A stretch of DNA of 64,000 bases, taken from assembly GCA_964036295.1 (NCBI GenBank), contig OZ038463.1, positions 14,220,069-14,284,068 of the forward strand. Direction: 5' to 3'. Below the pieces are notes generated by a model. The model worked only from the letters and a program-made list of their open reading frames with translations. It did no database searches and was not told the origin of the DNA. Position numbers and translations under genes: made by a program. Source of the DNA: Plumapathes pennacea. Its lineage: Eukaryota; Cnidaria; Anthozoa; Antipatharia; Myriopathidae. Numbering within the stretch: the first letter of the stretch is position 1; every line of letters starts with the position of its first letter. Of this stretch, positions 37,672 through 48,983 are shown one piece after another.

Positions 37672-38403
37672 CTAGAATTACGAATCGCAGATTCCCCCTC
37701 GCCCTGACATGAATTTTTTAACTGAAGTTATGACGCAAACACATCTTGGGGTCAAATCGCAGCCGAATTTCTCGAATTTGACAGTTCTAGTTCCAACTGA
37801 ATTGTTTGATCTTAAATGAAAACAGTAACTCCATCTGACTAAATTACTCTAGACTCCAAGTTCAGGGTTGCGCTGAGCCAATACGCTCAAACTGGCGAGA
37901 AGCGTATTTTAAAAACAATACTTCGAGAGAAAATGATCAGCATCCAGTTTTTACTATTTTCTTGAATGATCGAGTCACAAGATACGTGATAGAACATAGA
38001 GGTACTTGCAATTTGTCACGGTGATTGTTCGATTTCCACTGACTGCAGACCTTTTGTGGCAGCAATTTCTGGTCCCTGCTTTTGTTTTTGAAGGCTTTGA
38101 ACTTCGCGTCTTTGCTCAAGACAGATTTTCTGCTCTTCGATTGTTTCACGCTTACCTTGCTCTGTCATACTCTCTTGGTTTTTTTAAGATGAGCTTCATT
38201 CAGAGTTTCAGCTTTCAAACTGCCTTATAAGGAGTAGAATAGTTTTCCGTTAGTCTTTACATGAAGTGTTGTCTGCCCCTTGACTGACTGACTGACTGAC
38301 AGACGAACATTAGATTTCAAGATGGCGACCCGCTTGGACTCTCAAAATAGCGAGATACTGCACCGTTAGCGTCGTGATTATTACCCTCGCTTACGCTCGG
38401 GGA
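37672..38403 (-). mobile_element. Helitron H7 (variant subfamily) in intron 2 of PAN-F5/8C copy 3
   Basis: Minus strand: 5' TCCCCGAGCGTAAGCGAGGG at 38403, 3' end CTAG at 37672. The host flanks joined give an A^T insertion site, and the empty-site sequence in copies 1, 2 and 4 (GTAATAATAACTACTTTCAA type) has exactly the same length. An STPR-like remnant lies at ~38000-38160 (minus). Confidence 0.75.
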
Positions 38404-38421
38404 TTAAATTATTACACTCAC

Positions 38422-39708
38422 CTTGTCTACGTTGTGTTCTTTAAAAGTTTTCCAGTTGGAACCGTCTTCGCTGAACTTGATTTTGTAAGATGTTAGCCAC
38501 TGGTTCGCATTATAGCGCCCTTGTGTGGCTACTTTTGTCACGACCTTTGTCTCTCCCAAGTCGACCTGCAGCCATTCTCCTGCGTTACCCGACGCAGCAG
38601 CCCAACATCCTTCTCCGACCTGGTTATTTAAGCGTCCACGGAACGCGTCGTAGCCAGGCTGCCGCCATTCGGATGAAGCGGTAAAGGCTGCATCCAATAA
38701 CAGTCCGTTCTCCATCCCAAAAGCTGTGCTACACGCTGTGACGAGAAAAGAAGAATGTCATACTTTGTGATGATTCGAGTGCAATGAGATCAGTGTTACA
38801 GTGCCATTTTTCTATTGCCTTGTGATGTGGTTGAAGTCCTTATCTGTGATGATTACAACCTGAGCCATTTAAACTGAACCACAAACACAGAATACAACTG
38901 ATATAATTAAGCTGTTAGAGTAACGGCCATACTTGATAATCCATTTCATTGGTCTAAACAAATTCTCTCCTGAAGGGGGCAGTCCTGTAAAACTAAGACC
39001 AAAAGTCCTAAACATTGAACAAGAACCATTGCTTCTGTTAATTATTTCAATCTGAATGTTTGACTGTGTCCTGTGTGAGAAGTGGGCCCCGTGAGAACAG
39101 TCGAGTGGCGCAAGGAAAGACTTTGCTCGTATTTCTCGAGATCTTCACAGAAGTGGTAAGTACTGTTAGCTAAGTCATCCTGTTATGATAATTGTTACCG
39201 TTTAGTCACTAATCAATACTTGAAACTGTGATACTACTAGTCAAATAACTGAATAACAAGCCTGAAGTTCATATGCCGTTGCGCTACAATCAAATTCCAC
39301 TAACTTTTGCTTCTTACCTGAGCAGATAGGCCGTCCATTAGTCACGTGACACACTTCCAATTTGTTGCACAACACGTCACTGCATGCCACGTAGTCACGT
39401 GTCGGGTTATCTTCGTAAATCATGTGATTAACCAACTTGAGGTGAAGAGGATGAGAGAGACGTGTTCGTGCGTTGAGTTCACAACGCTTTTGGTTGAGAT
39501 GGTAGTTGATGCTGTAGCAGTGCAAGTTTTTGATGCACTGATCCATGCAGTCGTCAGCGTCGTAGCATTTCTCAGATGAAATTACGTGACCGATAAGTCG
39601 ACGATTGAAAAAGCGATTGGTTCTGCTTCTGCACTGGGACGGGGCGGAATATAATACGTTATCGACGACTAACAGGAATACGATGATGATGCCAGCTGAG
39701 TCCTTCAT
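38422..39708 (-). CDS. Secreted PAN/apple + F5/8C (discoidin) module, copy 3
   Basis: Exon 1 is 39708-39318 and exon 2 is 38723-38422 (302 nt). Exon 1 has a signal peptide (MKDSAGIIIVFLLVVDNVLY) and PAN cysteines in the same order as the other copies. Exon 2 shows DAAFTASSEW, FRGRLNNQVGEGCWAA, GEWLQVDLGE, QWLTSYKIKFSEDGSNW and ends EHNVDK|GTGAGT. The intron is 594 bp. Differences from the other copies cluster just after the mature N-terminus (FFNRRLIGHVISSEKC) and near CNKLEVCHVTNG, while the PAN core is nearly invariant. A Helitron begins 19 bp beyond the exon 2 boundary, inside the next intron, and a Penelope-like element lies about 100 bp upstream of the start codon. Both could affect expression. 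The C-terminal third of the F5/8C domain is not found in the window. Confidence 0.85.
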
Positions 39709-39803
39709 ATCTCTGTGACCTGTGACAATAGTGCGATGGGAAGGTATTGAAATTTGCATGCTATCTACCATTTACACATTGTGTAAGGGTCTACTTAGAA
39801 GGA

Positions 39804-40594
39804 TGTAATACCAGCTCTTAAGAGAACTAGGTTGACTGCGTCGGCGTGGCGGAAGACAAACTGGTGTATCAACTAGGTGTTGATGAGGGTAATGGAACGC
39901 CGTAAAAGAGACAATAGCTGACGTTTCGAGCGCTAGCCCTTCGTCAGAGCGAATGAGAGGATTATGGGTAAACGGGGTTTAAAAGGGGATTAAGAAAGAA
40001 ACTTACCTCAGAGGAAACTTAATAATTTTTGATTGGCTGTTGAGAAAAGGAGCCAATCAGAAAAACATGGTCAAAGGTTAAGGAGCTACGAGAAAGAGAA
40101 CCGCTCGTTGATTCCTGCGGGAGATAAGGTACCAATTTTGAAAATCAGACGCTGTTGTGTGCGCTTACGGGATTCGGTGTTGCCTTGGTGAAGAGATAAG
40201 CCGAAAATGGTCATGTTGTTGTGGGAGTGACCAGGTTGATTAAGGTTGATAAAGCTACAGGTTTGGAAGCGTCCTGGCTGTTGTTTTTCACATCCAAAAG
40301 ATGTTCGCGGAAACGGTCTCCCAACCTCCGTCCTGTTTCGCCGATGTAAAGCTGGTTGCAGCTGGTGCACCGTATGCAGTAGATGACATTGCGGGAAGTG
40401 CAGTCGAAATGATCGGTGATTTGGGTGGAGTTCTTAGGGCCGGAAATTGAAATGGTGTTGGTAATGAACGGACATGTGTTACATCGCTTGCGCGAGCATT
40501 TGAATGTGCCAGGTTCAAGTTCTGTGGGTAAAGAGCCTTTGACTAGGGAATTGCACAAGCTCTTGTCTCGTTTGAATGAGACGAGAGAGACGAT
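39804..40594 (-). mobile_element. 5'-truncated Penelope-like element, GIY-YIG endonuclease end
   Basis: Minus-strand frames encode a Cys-containing region (CSRKRCNTC), then a GIY-YIG endonuclease signature (VIYCIRCTSCNQLYIGETGR, RLGDRFREHLLD), the C-terminal nuclease of Penelope-like retroelements. A frameshift follows DASKPVA, and the tail continues in another frame (HSHNNMTIFGLSLHQGNTES, INERFSF). A 9-bp duplication TTAGAAGGA flanks the insert (39795-39803, 40595-40603). S2 copies 1, 2 and 4 lack it. No reverse transcriptase part remains, so it is dead. Confidence 0.85.
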
Positions 40595-40904
40595 TTAGAA
40601 GGAGATAGGATTACCCTAGCGCTAGGTTTACTCTAGTATTAAGGTTATCCTAGCGCTTTAAGATTTCCTCTTTGTTAATCAACGTGTCTACAAGGTTATT
40701 TACAGGCGGACTTACAATTATTTTATACTGAGTTCAATGATGAATTGTTTACTTTTACATCAAGATGACTTTGTAGCGCAAAACCTTGCTGAAACCGACA
40801 ACCAGAATTAAGCCGAGAAATTCAAAGACGGAATACAAAAATTTTTATTTTTATTTTTATTTTTATTTTCATTTTCATTTTAATTTCTATATTATTTGTA
40901 TTTC

Positions 40905-41147
40905 TATTTTTGCACTCCGGCAGGCCAAATATCACATGCACTAACTTTGAACCTTGCAGGCAGGTGTTCGATGTAATTTGTAATTGCTCCGATGTCTTTT
41001 TAAGAGAGAGTTGACCAAAAATCAAACGCAGGGGCAAAATAATTATATTTCAATTTATTTAGCCTATTTAGTTTCGGAAACAGACATGAAAACCACTAAA
41101 ACCGTCACGTTCACAGCAATACAATAAATTACTGATTGTCAGTATAT
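40905..41147. repeat. Block T, copy 2, left part
   Basis: Non-coding. Continuous with 43775-44880 before the Harbinger-like insertion. The homologous uninterrupted junctions are at ~11014 and ~58166. Confidence 0.65.
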
Positions 41148-42279
41148 GGCATGGGTCGCACTTAGCAAAGTTTGGTGAGGATTTGTTTACTCTGCGGTTG
41201 AAACCTATCAGCGGCGCCCGTCGCGAAATGTGACCCCAAGTTTTGTAGCTTGGCAAAACTTTGCAAATCGGCCGAAACATCAGAGGTCGTAGTACTTGGG
41301 TGGGCAGGCAGATCTTTTGTCGCGTTCCCAAGCTTACACTTCGCGGGGGAAAGTAAGACTCGGAGATCGAGAAGTGTCAACCATGTTTAATAAATACACG
41401 GTGAAAACTGAAACGGAAAGTAGGGCGATCTAAGTACTAAAGAATACAGAATGAAGCTCAGATCGCAGGACGGCTACTCACGTTCGGTTCCTGTACTGTG
41501 ACTTGTAGAAAATTCTCCAGAAAAGATAACTGAAACGATCGACTAAATGCTACGAAAAACACGCTGACTTGGCACAAACAGAAAAGGCGGGCTAGACAAG
41601 ACTTCGTGGGAAACTGAGCCCGCGAACGTTTGGGCCAGAACCGGAACTGAACTAATTATAACTATAAATAAACTAGAAATACGATAATCGCAGATACCCC
41701 TCACTCTGCCATTGATGGGACTTTTACTTTGGTACTCCCAACAAGAGTAGCCTTTGTTTTACCGAAATGTTGACTCAATCTTTTGTTCGAAGTCAAGTAC
41801 TACACGCAAAGGAAGGAGAAAAAGAATGGTGTGTGTTATACTTTTGCGTTGAAAAAAGAGTCGATTGCGTGACGAAGTACGTATTTCCCACGGTCGGCAC
41901 GTCAAATTAATTCATACAGTCTGCCAAGCACGTTCTCAAAATTTAATACCCAAATTTTGAAGTTGGTCGGCCGTCGTAGTACGGGAAAAAAGAACGCTGA
42001 TTTTCCTATTTTGAATTCATAGGCAGTACAATTAAATAGGTTTCCTGTGCGATTTGTTTTTACTCTGGACTGCATGCTCCAGACTCAGGCATGCATATTT
42101 AACGAGCTCAAATTGTTTTGTATGTGAACCCGCTCAAACAGCATGATTTCTCCCAGAATCAAAGCAAAACTTGAACGGTTTACTTCAAATTATACACGGG
42201 CTTCAGACCTAATGATACTTCTAAGGGCTTGTGAACGATTCTTCTGCAATCACCGCATGTCATATTACAGCATTTGTTA

Positions 42280-42437
42280 AGCCTGGTCCTCACTAGCGCA
42301 TAAACATAAGCATAAGGATAAGAATAAGAGAGAGAGAGTTGCGACATAAGCATAAGCATAAGGATCAAACACATCCGTTCCTCACTCTCTTATTCTTACG
42401 CTTATGCTTATGCTTATGCGCTAGTGAGGACCAGGCT
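42280..42437. mobile_element. 158-bp MITE nested in Helitron H2
   Basis: Perfect inverted ends AGCCTGGTCCTCACTAGCGC and the complement. TTA on both sides (42277-42279, 42438-42440). The interior is short ATAAGC repeats. Absent from H1 and H3 at the equivalent place. Confidence 0.8.
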
Positions 42438-42668
42438 TTACAGTTTTTGTTTTGACAGAAAAATAAGACATCTGACTAAATCATTCAAGACTCCAAGTTC
42501 CGATTGCTCTGAGCGAATACAGTAGCCGAATCTGGCGACAGAAGCGTATTAAAACAATACTTCGAGGGAAAATGATCAACATACAGATTCTAATACATTC
42601 TTGCAGTGATCGAGTTACAAGATACGGGTAGAATATATTTGTCACGGCGATTGTTCGATTTCCACTGA

Positions 42669-42959
42669 CTAACCTTTGTTGCTTGTCCTTTCTGAATAAG
42701 TATCTGAGTTTAACACAAACAGCGTCTGAAGCTCCCGATTTGCTTTCAAGCGCTGTTCCCTTTGCGGAGCCGTTTCTTCGGCACGATCCCGTTCATGATG
42801 CTGTCGGTTATAACATGTTTGTCGTCCTTTCTCTAGACGTATTTGGCGCTGTTTGCGGATCGTTTCACAATTTCGCCTTGCCCGTGCCTGTTCCCTTCTC
42901 TTTTGAAGACGAGCTTCGCGAGACCGTTCTGTTTCAAGTTTTTTAGTTTTCAAATTCAT
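42669..42959 (-). pseudogene. STPR-like ORF in H2, frameshifted near its end
   Basis: ATG at 42959. MNLKTKKLETERSREARLQK matches the start of the H1 ORF, followed by fewer TPQ-type 23-residue units (TAPQREQRLKANRELQ). A single missing T (TGTTTGTG against CGTTTTGTG in H1) shifts the frame just before the CVKLRYLF segment. Confidence 0.6.
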
Positions 42960-43312
42960 TTTCGTGAACGCAGTTCAACTGTTGCTTCGTTCAAATCTTT
43001 CTTAAAAACGCTGGCGGAGACGTTAATCTATAATCGACAGTGATTACGTAATTGCCTTATTAGGACATTGCCTTAGGCACCTGGCCTAAAAGGTCGCATC
43101 GCACACACCCACACACGAACATTAGATTTCGAGATGGCGACAGGCTTGGAATCTTCAAATTAATGCATTAGAGACGTGATTATTTCCCTCACTTCGTTCG
43201 GGGACAAGACAGTCTTCCACATCTTTCGAAAATCGAGTTGAACAATGGCAATCTGAGCGGTAGCTGTCAAGTCTTGTCATCCTTTGTTATATTTCGAAAA
43301 GCGCTGGATTTT

Positions 43313-43513
43313 TCATTTTTCGTAATTGTGTAGGTCAAACCAAGACTGCACGGGACGGGGAACTGCCCAGGCGTAGGGTGCTCGCGCTATCCTTCTTCGA
43401 CGTTGATTCCTTCGTCGTATCATCGCGGCAGTCAAAATCATCTGGTATTCGTTCGTCCATCTCTCGTACAACAAACGAAAGGCAACAAGCTGCTGTTGAG
43501 TGAGCTGAATCAA
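43313..43513 (-). pseudogene. PIF/Harbinger transposase N-terminal remnant
   Basis: A 66-codon minus-strand frame with a Leu/Arg-rich helix, then a basic run and an aromatic motif (RRRNQRRRRIARAPYAWAVP, then RPVQSWFDLHNYEK). This resembles the region before the DDE domain in HARBI1-like transposases (recall, not searched). It stops after NYEK, and the catalytic domain is absent. The terminal repeats and 3-bp duplication of the host element agree. Confidence 0.45.
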
Positions 43514-43774
43514 GTGAAATCGTGATTACCACCGCTTCGACGGGACGCATTTTCTCCACGCAGCCACAGAGACTTACATCCACCGAATCATCTGAAACAT
43601 CAGGCTTCATCTGATAGGACCTCCGACGAAACATCCGGCTTTATCTGATAAGACCTCCGACAAGCGCGACCCTAATCAGTTGTCAAAGTTTTTCCCTTCC
43701 GGTTGCGGTTGCAAACATTTGTGTTTATTTTCGCCGGCAAAGACGGCAACTTTGCTTAAGTGCGACCCATGCCT

Positions 43775-44880
43775 ATGGCAGATAAACCGGAAAACCTAAT
43801 TCTTATAGGCCATTTACGAGATGCCTGTTGCCTCTCGACTCTTTCAAACCGAGGCCTTAAGTGCACAGCCTTTCTTATGTACTAAAATGATTTTATTGGC
43901 ATAAAAATGAAAACGAATTTTCATAAAAGCTTTTGCACTAGACCTTATTTTGAAATAGAGGCAACAGGCATCTCGGAAATTTGGCCTACTCAATGAAGCT
44001 GTAGTAATAGGAGCCTTTGAAATATCTTTGCCAACCGTTGAACAAAAAGACTCTCACGTCTTAGCTCGCTTTACATATGCTAACTTTCGACCTTCTCTTT
44101 TACCTTGACTCTCTTTTCATTATAAATAATTGAAGACATTCGGCTAAAAACGAGCCATGTGACAATTTCATATCTGTCTTCAAAATCTCAATTTGATACT
44201 TGTGTGATCTTATAGTGATCTATGTAATTTTGATCAGAAACACACGCATAAAATGTCAATAACGACAAAAAAAAAAAAAAAAAAAAAAAAAAAGAGAGAG
44301 CAAGTTTCGCGTTTTACTATTTATGTGTTCATTTATGGAAAGTGCCCCCAGGTAAACGCAGAAATGGCATTTCCGAGCCCTAAATTAAAAACTTTTCTTG
44401 ATTAAAACTGGGCCTCTCGCTGCGCCCCTGTTGGTTGACACATTAAATATAGATGACGCTACAGTGTCCTCAAAAAGCTAAAAAATGAAATGTTCTCACA
44501 AAGAATATAGCATTGTGGATGAGCGACTCGTGTACTTTGCACCTAAAGTTACGAAACTCTTATCGAAGGCGGAATATTTTAACTGTGACGTGTAGAATCA
44601 AACTTCTCCCACTGCAGCCGACCTACTTAAATTTCTGTGGAGTAGCCATTGCCCACAGTCACACCGAGATTTTTTTTTGTTTTTGTTTTTGTTTTTTTTT
44701 CTTTTTCTTTTTAGTATTGACTTTCCCTGAAATGACGCTGAAATGTCGTCAAAAGAAACTTGTCTTCCACATTCTGCCCCGATTGCACTTGTGCAAACGG
44801 CGTTTTGTCACCCACGAATTTGTCAATGAATTCAGCTACTAAAAAATAACTTTGAAAATGTCAAAAAAGAATTGTCTTCG
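43775..44880. repeat. Block T, copy 2, right part
   Basis: Non-coding. Contains an A run at 44267-44293 and a T-rich stretch at 44671-44712. Landmarks match 11040-12130. Confidence 0.65.
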
Positions 44881-45600
44881 TTTCGCGGCTATGGGCAAGC
44901 ACGTACGTACACAGAAATAGAACCATGAGAGTGTGTATGAACACTGGTGTTTTCAATATTTTAAGCATACATGTAGAAGTCTTTATGTGACGTATCTCTT
45001 ATTTTTTAGGATTGAGCAAGCAACCACTCTTGGGGGCCGGAGTTCGTTCACTAAATAAAGTTCACTGCGCCGTTGTTTGACACAAGCTATCGGCTATTTC
45101 ATTCAGCTCAGAACATTGGGATATATTTAGGCATTTGGTTTGTTGAATGAACGGAGACGAGTACTTCTTGGCTGGGACCTTGTTTTATGTTTCCTGAAAT
45201 ATCTAATGCTATATATTAAATATCCTAACCTCGTATTTACAGTAGACATCTAAGTCTCAATTCTGCTTTACAGCAGAATACACTAACCTGACGAATGTCT
45301 GCGAAATTTTGTTTGCGCGTGATCTTGTTTCTTTCACTACGGCTTGCAGGTTCAAACCAGTATGTATGCCTAATGTTCGGTGTCCGCATTAATTTTATCC
45401 ACCTGTATGTAATTTTAGCGGCACCGTAGGAGTTCACTAATGCATGCATCAATTATTGTAGCAACGCAGATGTTTATGTCTTTCGCCCGGGTTAAACGTC
45501 GATCTTAGCATGCTACGAACTAAATTACACTTCGATTCGACCAAAATTGTTCGACTGGCAATTGAGTTGCATTGAGGCACCATCCACACTAATCCGGATA
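44881..45600. repeat. Fragmentary block S1
   Basis: Pieces equivalent to S1 positions ~1-310 and ~2160-2480, with the minisatellite deleted. Ends with a truncated CCATCCACACTAATCCGGAT MITE piece (~45573-45640). Confidence 0.6.
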
Positions 45601-47753
45601 AATTTGAAAACGGATATTTATTCATCCGTTTTAGCCTCCCGTCGTGAATTGGCTGCTGTAGCTATCCTCTTTTGCTGACAATTTGAATGTTAATTTAGTT
45701 ATTCGCTTGATTCAGCCTCTACAGCATTATTTGATCCGCGCCGGTGCACTGGAGCCTAATTGTACACCGTGGGCTCACTTTCGGTCCCAGAATCCTTATC
45801 GTCTACAGTGTTTTAAAAACTATATTGGATTCGTTTGGCCATCCCGTAAAACATCGTCCAACATTGTTTTATCCAACATGTTGGAGTCGTTTGGTCGGCC
45901 TTTAACCCTTCCTCAGTTGTCGACTAGTCTGTCACCAATACCTTTTCTTTATTGTAACGAGAAAATAACTGTGTTAGGATTTTGTCTGGTTTGTAATTTT
46001 ACTTTATTGTCTCCGCATTGTGCAATTACTTATGTGTCTAAATGTCTAAAGTTTGCTTTTTGGGCAAGTCATGAATGTGCAACAAAAAGATACATGGATT
46101 TGCTGGGGGCAGGCAGACTTTATATGACGTCACCGAATCTCTATGCCATTACAATATACAGTACAGTGGAACCTCCCTGAGGGACCATGGTCGTTTACTG
46201 GAATTTCTCACCATAGGAGGCCTAAGTGACATCCTGCTTTGAGCCACAATCAGTGTCAAATAATGCAGGTTTTGTGGGTGAATAACACCTTGAGGCTTAA
46301 AGAGACCCTCTCACCGTAGATGCTTTGCGTGCCCAGTGACTGACGGCGGCAATATTCGTATCATACGAAAATGGCGGATTCTCATGTTTTTCTACGTTTT
46401 ATCTTGAAATAAATCAGCACAAACTCAAAAAGTGTTTTTAATACGATAAGCAGCGACAGTCAGATCAATCAGTCATAACGTGAGCGCCTCAGGAAAGTCG
46501 AGTTGCTGCTGTAAATGTAAACATGGGCGCGCAAAGCATTTACGGTGAGAGTGTCTCTTTAAGAATCAACCTTGTGTCCTGTTGCACCGTACATTACATA
46601 CGTTAGTGTTTTGACCGGTCCGGTTTCTGCAAGGAAGTTAGTCTCTTTGGGAGCATAGGGTGGTCGCTTACTGGAGATCAAAAACAATAGAAAACGGTGA
46701 GCTTCAAAGGTGGTCTCGGTCGCTTACGAGAGATTTCACTAAGAGTAATTTGACTGAGAAACCAGTCGGTACTTTGGTACCTCCCGTAGGCGACCATTTA
46801 AAGCCGAACGAAGGTTGGTCGCTTGCAGGAGGTTCTACTGGTACGTCAAAATATTGTTCACCCAAAAAGTGCAACAGGTGTGGCACTATGACGTCACAAG
46901 TGTGGTACTATGACTTCCATGACGTCACAGTACAAAAATGAAATACTTTTGACCTGATTGGTTCTCCTGTGTAATTTTAAGGAGGAAAGCTACAAATTGA
47001 ATATGGTAAAAACATGCATATGTATACAGTTTCCTAAGCCAATCACCGTTTATAAGGTACGAGACGAGGAATAAAAAGCCCATAGGTCTTTGCATGCCTC
47101 ATACCTTGGTAAAACGTGTCGGCCATGAATAGCACTGTATACAATTGCCAGCAGTTTTCGTTTTAAACGACCTGAATGTGAGGCGTTTGGATTACAGTAT
47201 TGGAGGAGCAGTGCTTATGCTCTGAAAAACGACATATTTGTGTGGGTTCAGGCCAATATTTTACGCAGATGGGGGAGAGGGGTGTGGGGGAAGGGCAACG
47301 TTTTGCATATCTTTGTTGAAATCAAAATTACAACAAAGTAGGTGCCAAGATGATTCCTGCATCGTTGTTTTAAGTAAAGTGATTTGATTTGAATACGGAG
47401 GCTGTAGAAGTAGTCGACTTTGAATTTGCCAAAACACGTGAAACTAAGTTTGTCACAGCACGAGCACTATTAGTTTGATCCAGTGACCCAACGTGCTATT
47501 AGGATGAAATCCGTTTGTCGAATCAGTGTTAATGCGGAAAAACACCTCAAAAAATGGACTCGAAAGGAAATTGTTTGTCATTTGGTTATTCTTTCGCTGA
47601 AACTGTACTGCGAGACGATCAACACTTACGATCACAGCTCGTTATCGAAACTCGTTTACACACGGATCACTGTTTTACTGCAAGATATGAGTGCAGACGC
47701 AAAGGATCATGGGCTTTTTACCTTAGTTACGCACAAGCCAACAGGATCCGTAT

Positions 47754-47814
47754 CCGCTTTGTAAAATGTATCTACTTATTGAGACAATAAACATTATTGA
47801 AATACAAAAAAAAA
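47754..47814 (+). mobile_element. 61-bp poly(A)-tailed retro-insertion with 13-bp target duplication
   Basis: ACAGGATCCGTAT occurs on both sides (47741-47753, 47815-47827). The insert ends with an AATAAA signal, ~20 bases, then an A run. S2 copies 2 and 3 have a single ACAGGATCC at this point. This is the expected scar of LINE-type target-primed reverse transcription of a severely 5'-truncated transcript. Confidence 0.8.
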
Positions 47815-48983
47815 ACAGGATCCGTATTGCTGGTCAGCGGCTTGTGACTACAGTCTAAACTTGCGCACAGCCGTACAACTCAGCGCGCATGCAGATGTAG
47901 CCGTAAAACGTTTGGGCGACGATTCTGACGTATCGTGCTCTTGGATGTGGGTACAGCACGTGTGTAACGACTGTGTTCCGATCACTGTTGGCAGGAAAAA
48001 CCTGAAAGAGATATTTTACAGCTTAAAATATTGCAAATACTCAAGCGACACCGTGGAACTACGTTCTGGACATCACTTCCGTTAACCAGTGGTTGTCATC
48101 ATTAAGCAAATCGTTCTAACTCGAGGTAAAATTTCGTGTGCAAGCCCCGTTTTTCATATGTCTACTGTCGCACTTTATAGTACCTGTCGTACTTTGTAAT
48201 AACGCTTGTCGCACCTTGTAATACCTGTTGCACTTTGTCATAACACTTGGGCGCACTTTGTGATAGACCAAGCTGTCGCACTTCATAATAACAGTGATCA
48301 TCTCACTTTGTATTAAACTTCTCAAATAAGTTGCTTTTGCTGCCAAAAACTGCAGGGTGTCTTTTGGGGTCACCGCCTGACACCTCGGGTACTGTCACGT
48401 GATTAAAAAAAAAACTTGTTTCACGCTTAAATCTAGCTCAATTCAAAAGACATGGCTGCGAAACTTTTGCTGGGTGTCTTTTGAGTCACTGAGACTGAGA
48501 CTCCACGAGGCAATAGCTATGGATGGCCCATTATCTTCAACATCTTCTGGAAAAAGTTAAACGGAACTACAGAATCTGCACTTGAATCCACTGTTTTGTG
48601 CAATAACCGCTGGTCGTAAAATGCATTTCCGCGGTGTCTGGTCGATCGCATCTGGCACAAACAAGGTTTTGTTCCTAGTGGTTCGTCATATTTACCTTTA
48701 GCAGCAGAAGAAATAATATATGGAAGCTGATGGGGGTAAAAATCTGATCAGTATCCAAATAGTAAAGCGCCGAAGGTGCGTCGAGGAGCATGTTCTCCGT
48801 AAAAATGAGATTTGGCTGTACAAAACGTCATTTCCTACCATTTCTGGAAGCTGGAAACGAAATTTCAAAAATCTGACCGGTTTCTGCAAACCGGTGGCTG
48901 CGGCCACAGGGTCCTTTTGTAATTCACTTTTGTGAGGAAGCCTTCCTGGTTGAAAGTAGTTATTATTACATTATTACACTCAC

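Larger units (their letters stand above)
30436..40900. repeat. Segmental duplication block S2, copy 3, expanded by insertions
   Basis: The longest S2 copy. The excess is accounted for by the 3.8-kb foldback element, Helitron H7 and a Penelope-like fragment. 35241-36820 is non-coding S2 DNA with a G run at 35938-35953 and the degenerate 22-bp array at ~36823-37010. A (TTTTTA)n-like tract is at ~40837-40895. Confidence 0.75.
41673..43204 (-). mobile_element. Helitron H2 nested in the Harbinger-like element
   Basis: Minus strand: 5' TCCCCGAACGAAGTGAGGG (43204) to 3' CTAG (41673), the same family as H1 and H3. It contains an STPR-like ORF and a further 158-bp MITE. Confidence 0.8.
41148..43774. 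mobile_element. Harbinger-like element with nested Helitron
   Basis: The termini GGCATGGGTCGCACTTAGC and its complement GCTTAAGTGCGACCCATGCC are inverted. TAT flanks both ends (41145-41147, 43775-43777). Block T at ~58166 shows the empty site CAGTATATGGCAG. Without the Helitron at 41673-43204 the element is ~1.1 kb. It keeps a transposase-like N-terminal remnant on the minus strand. Confidence 0.8.
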
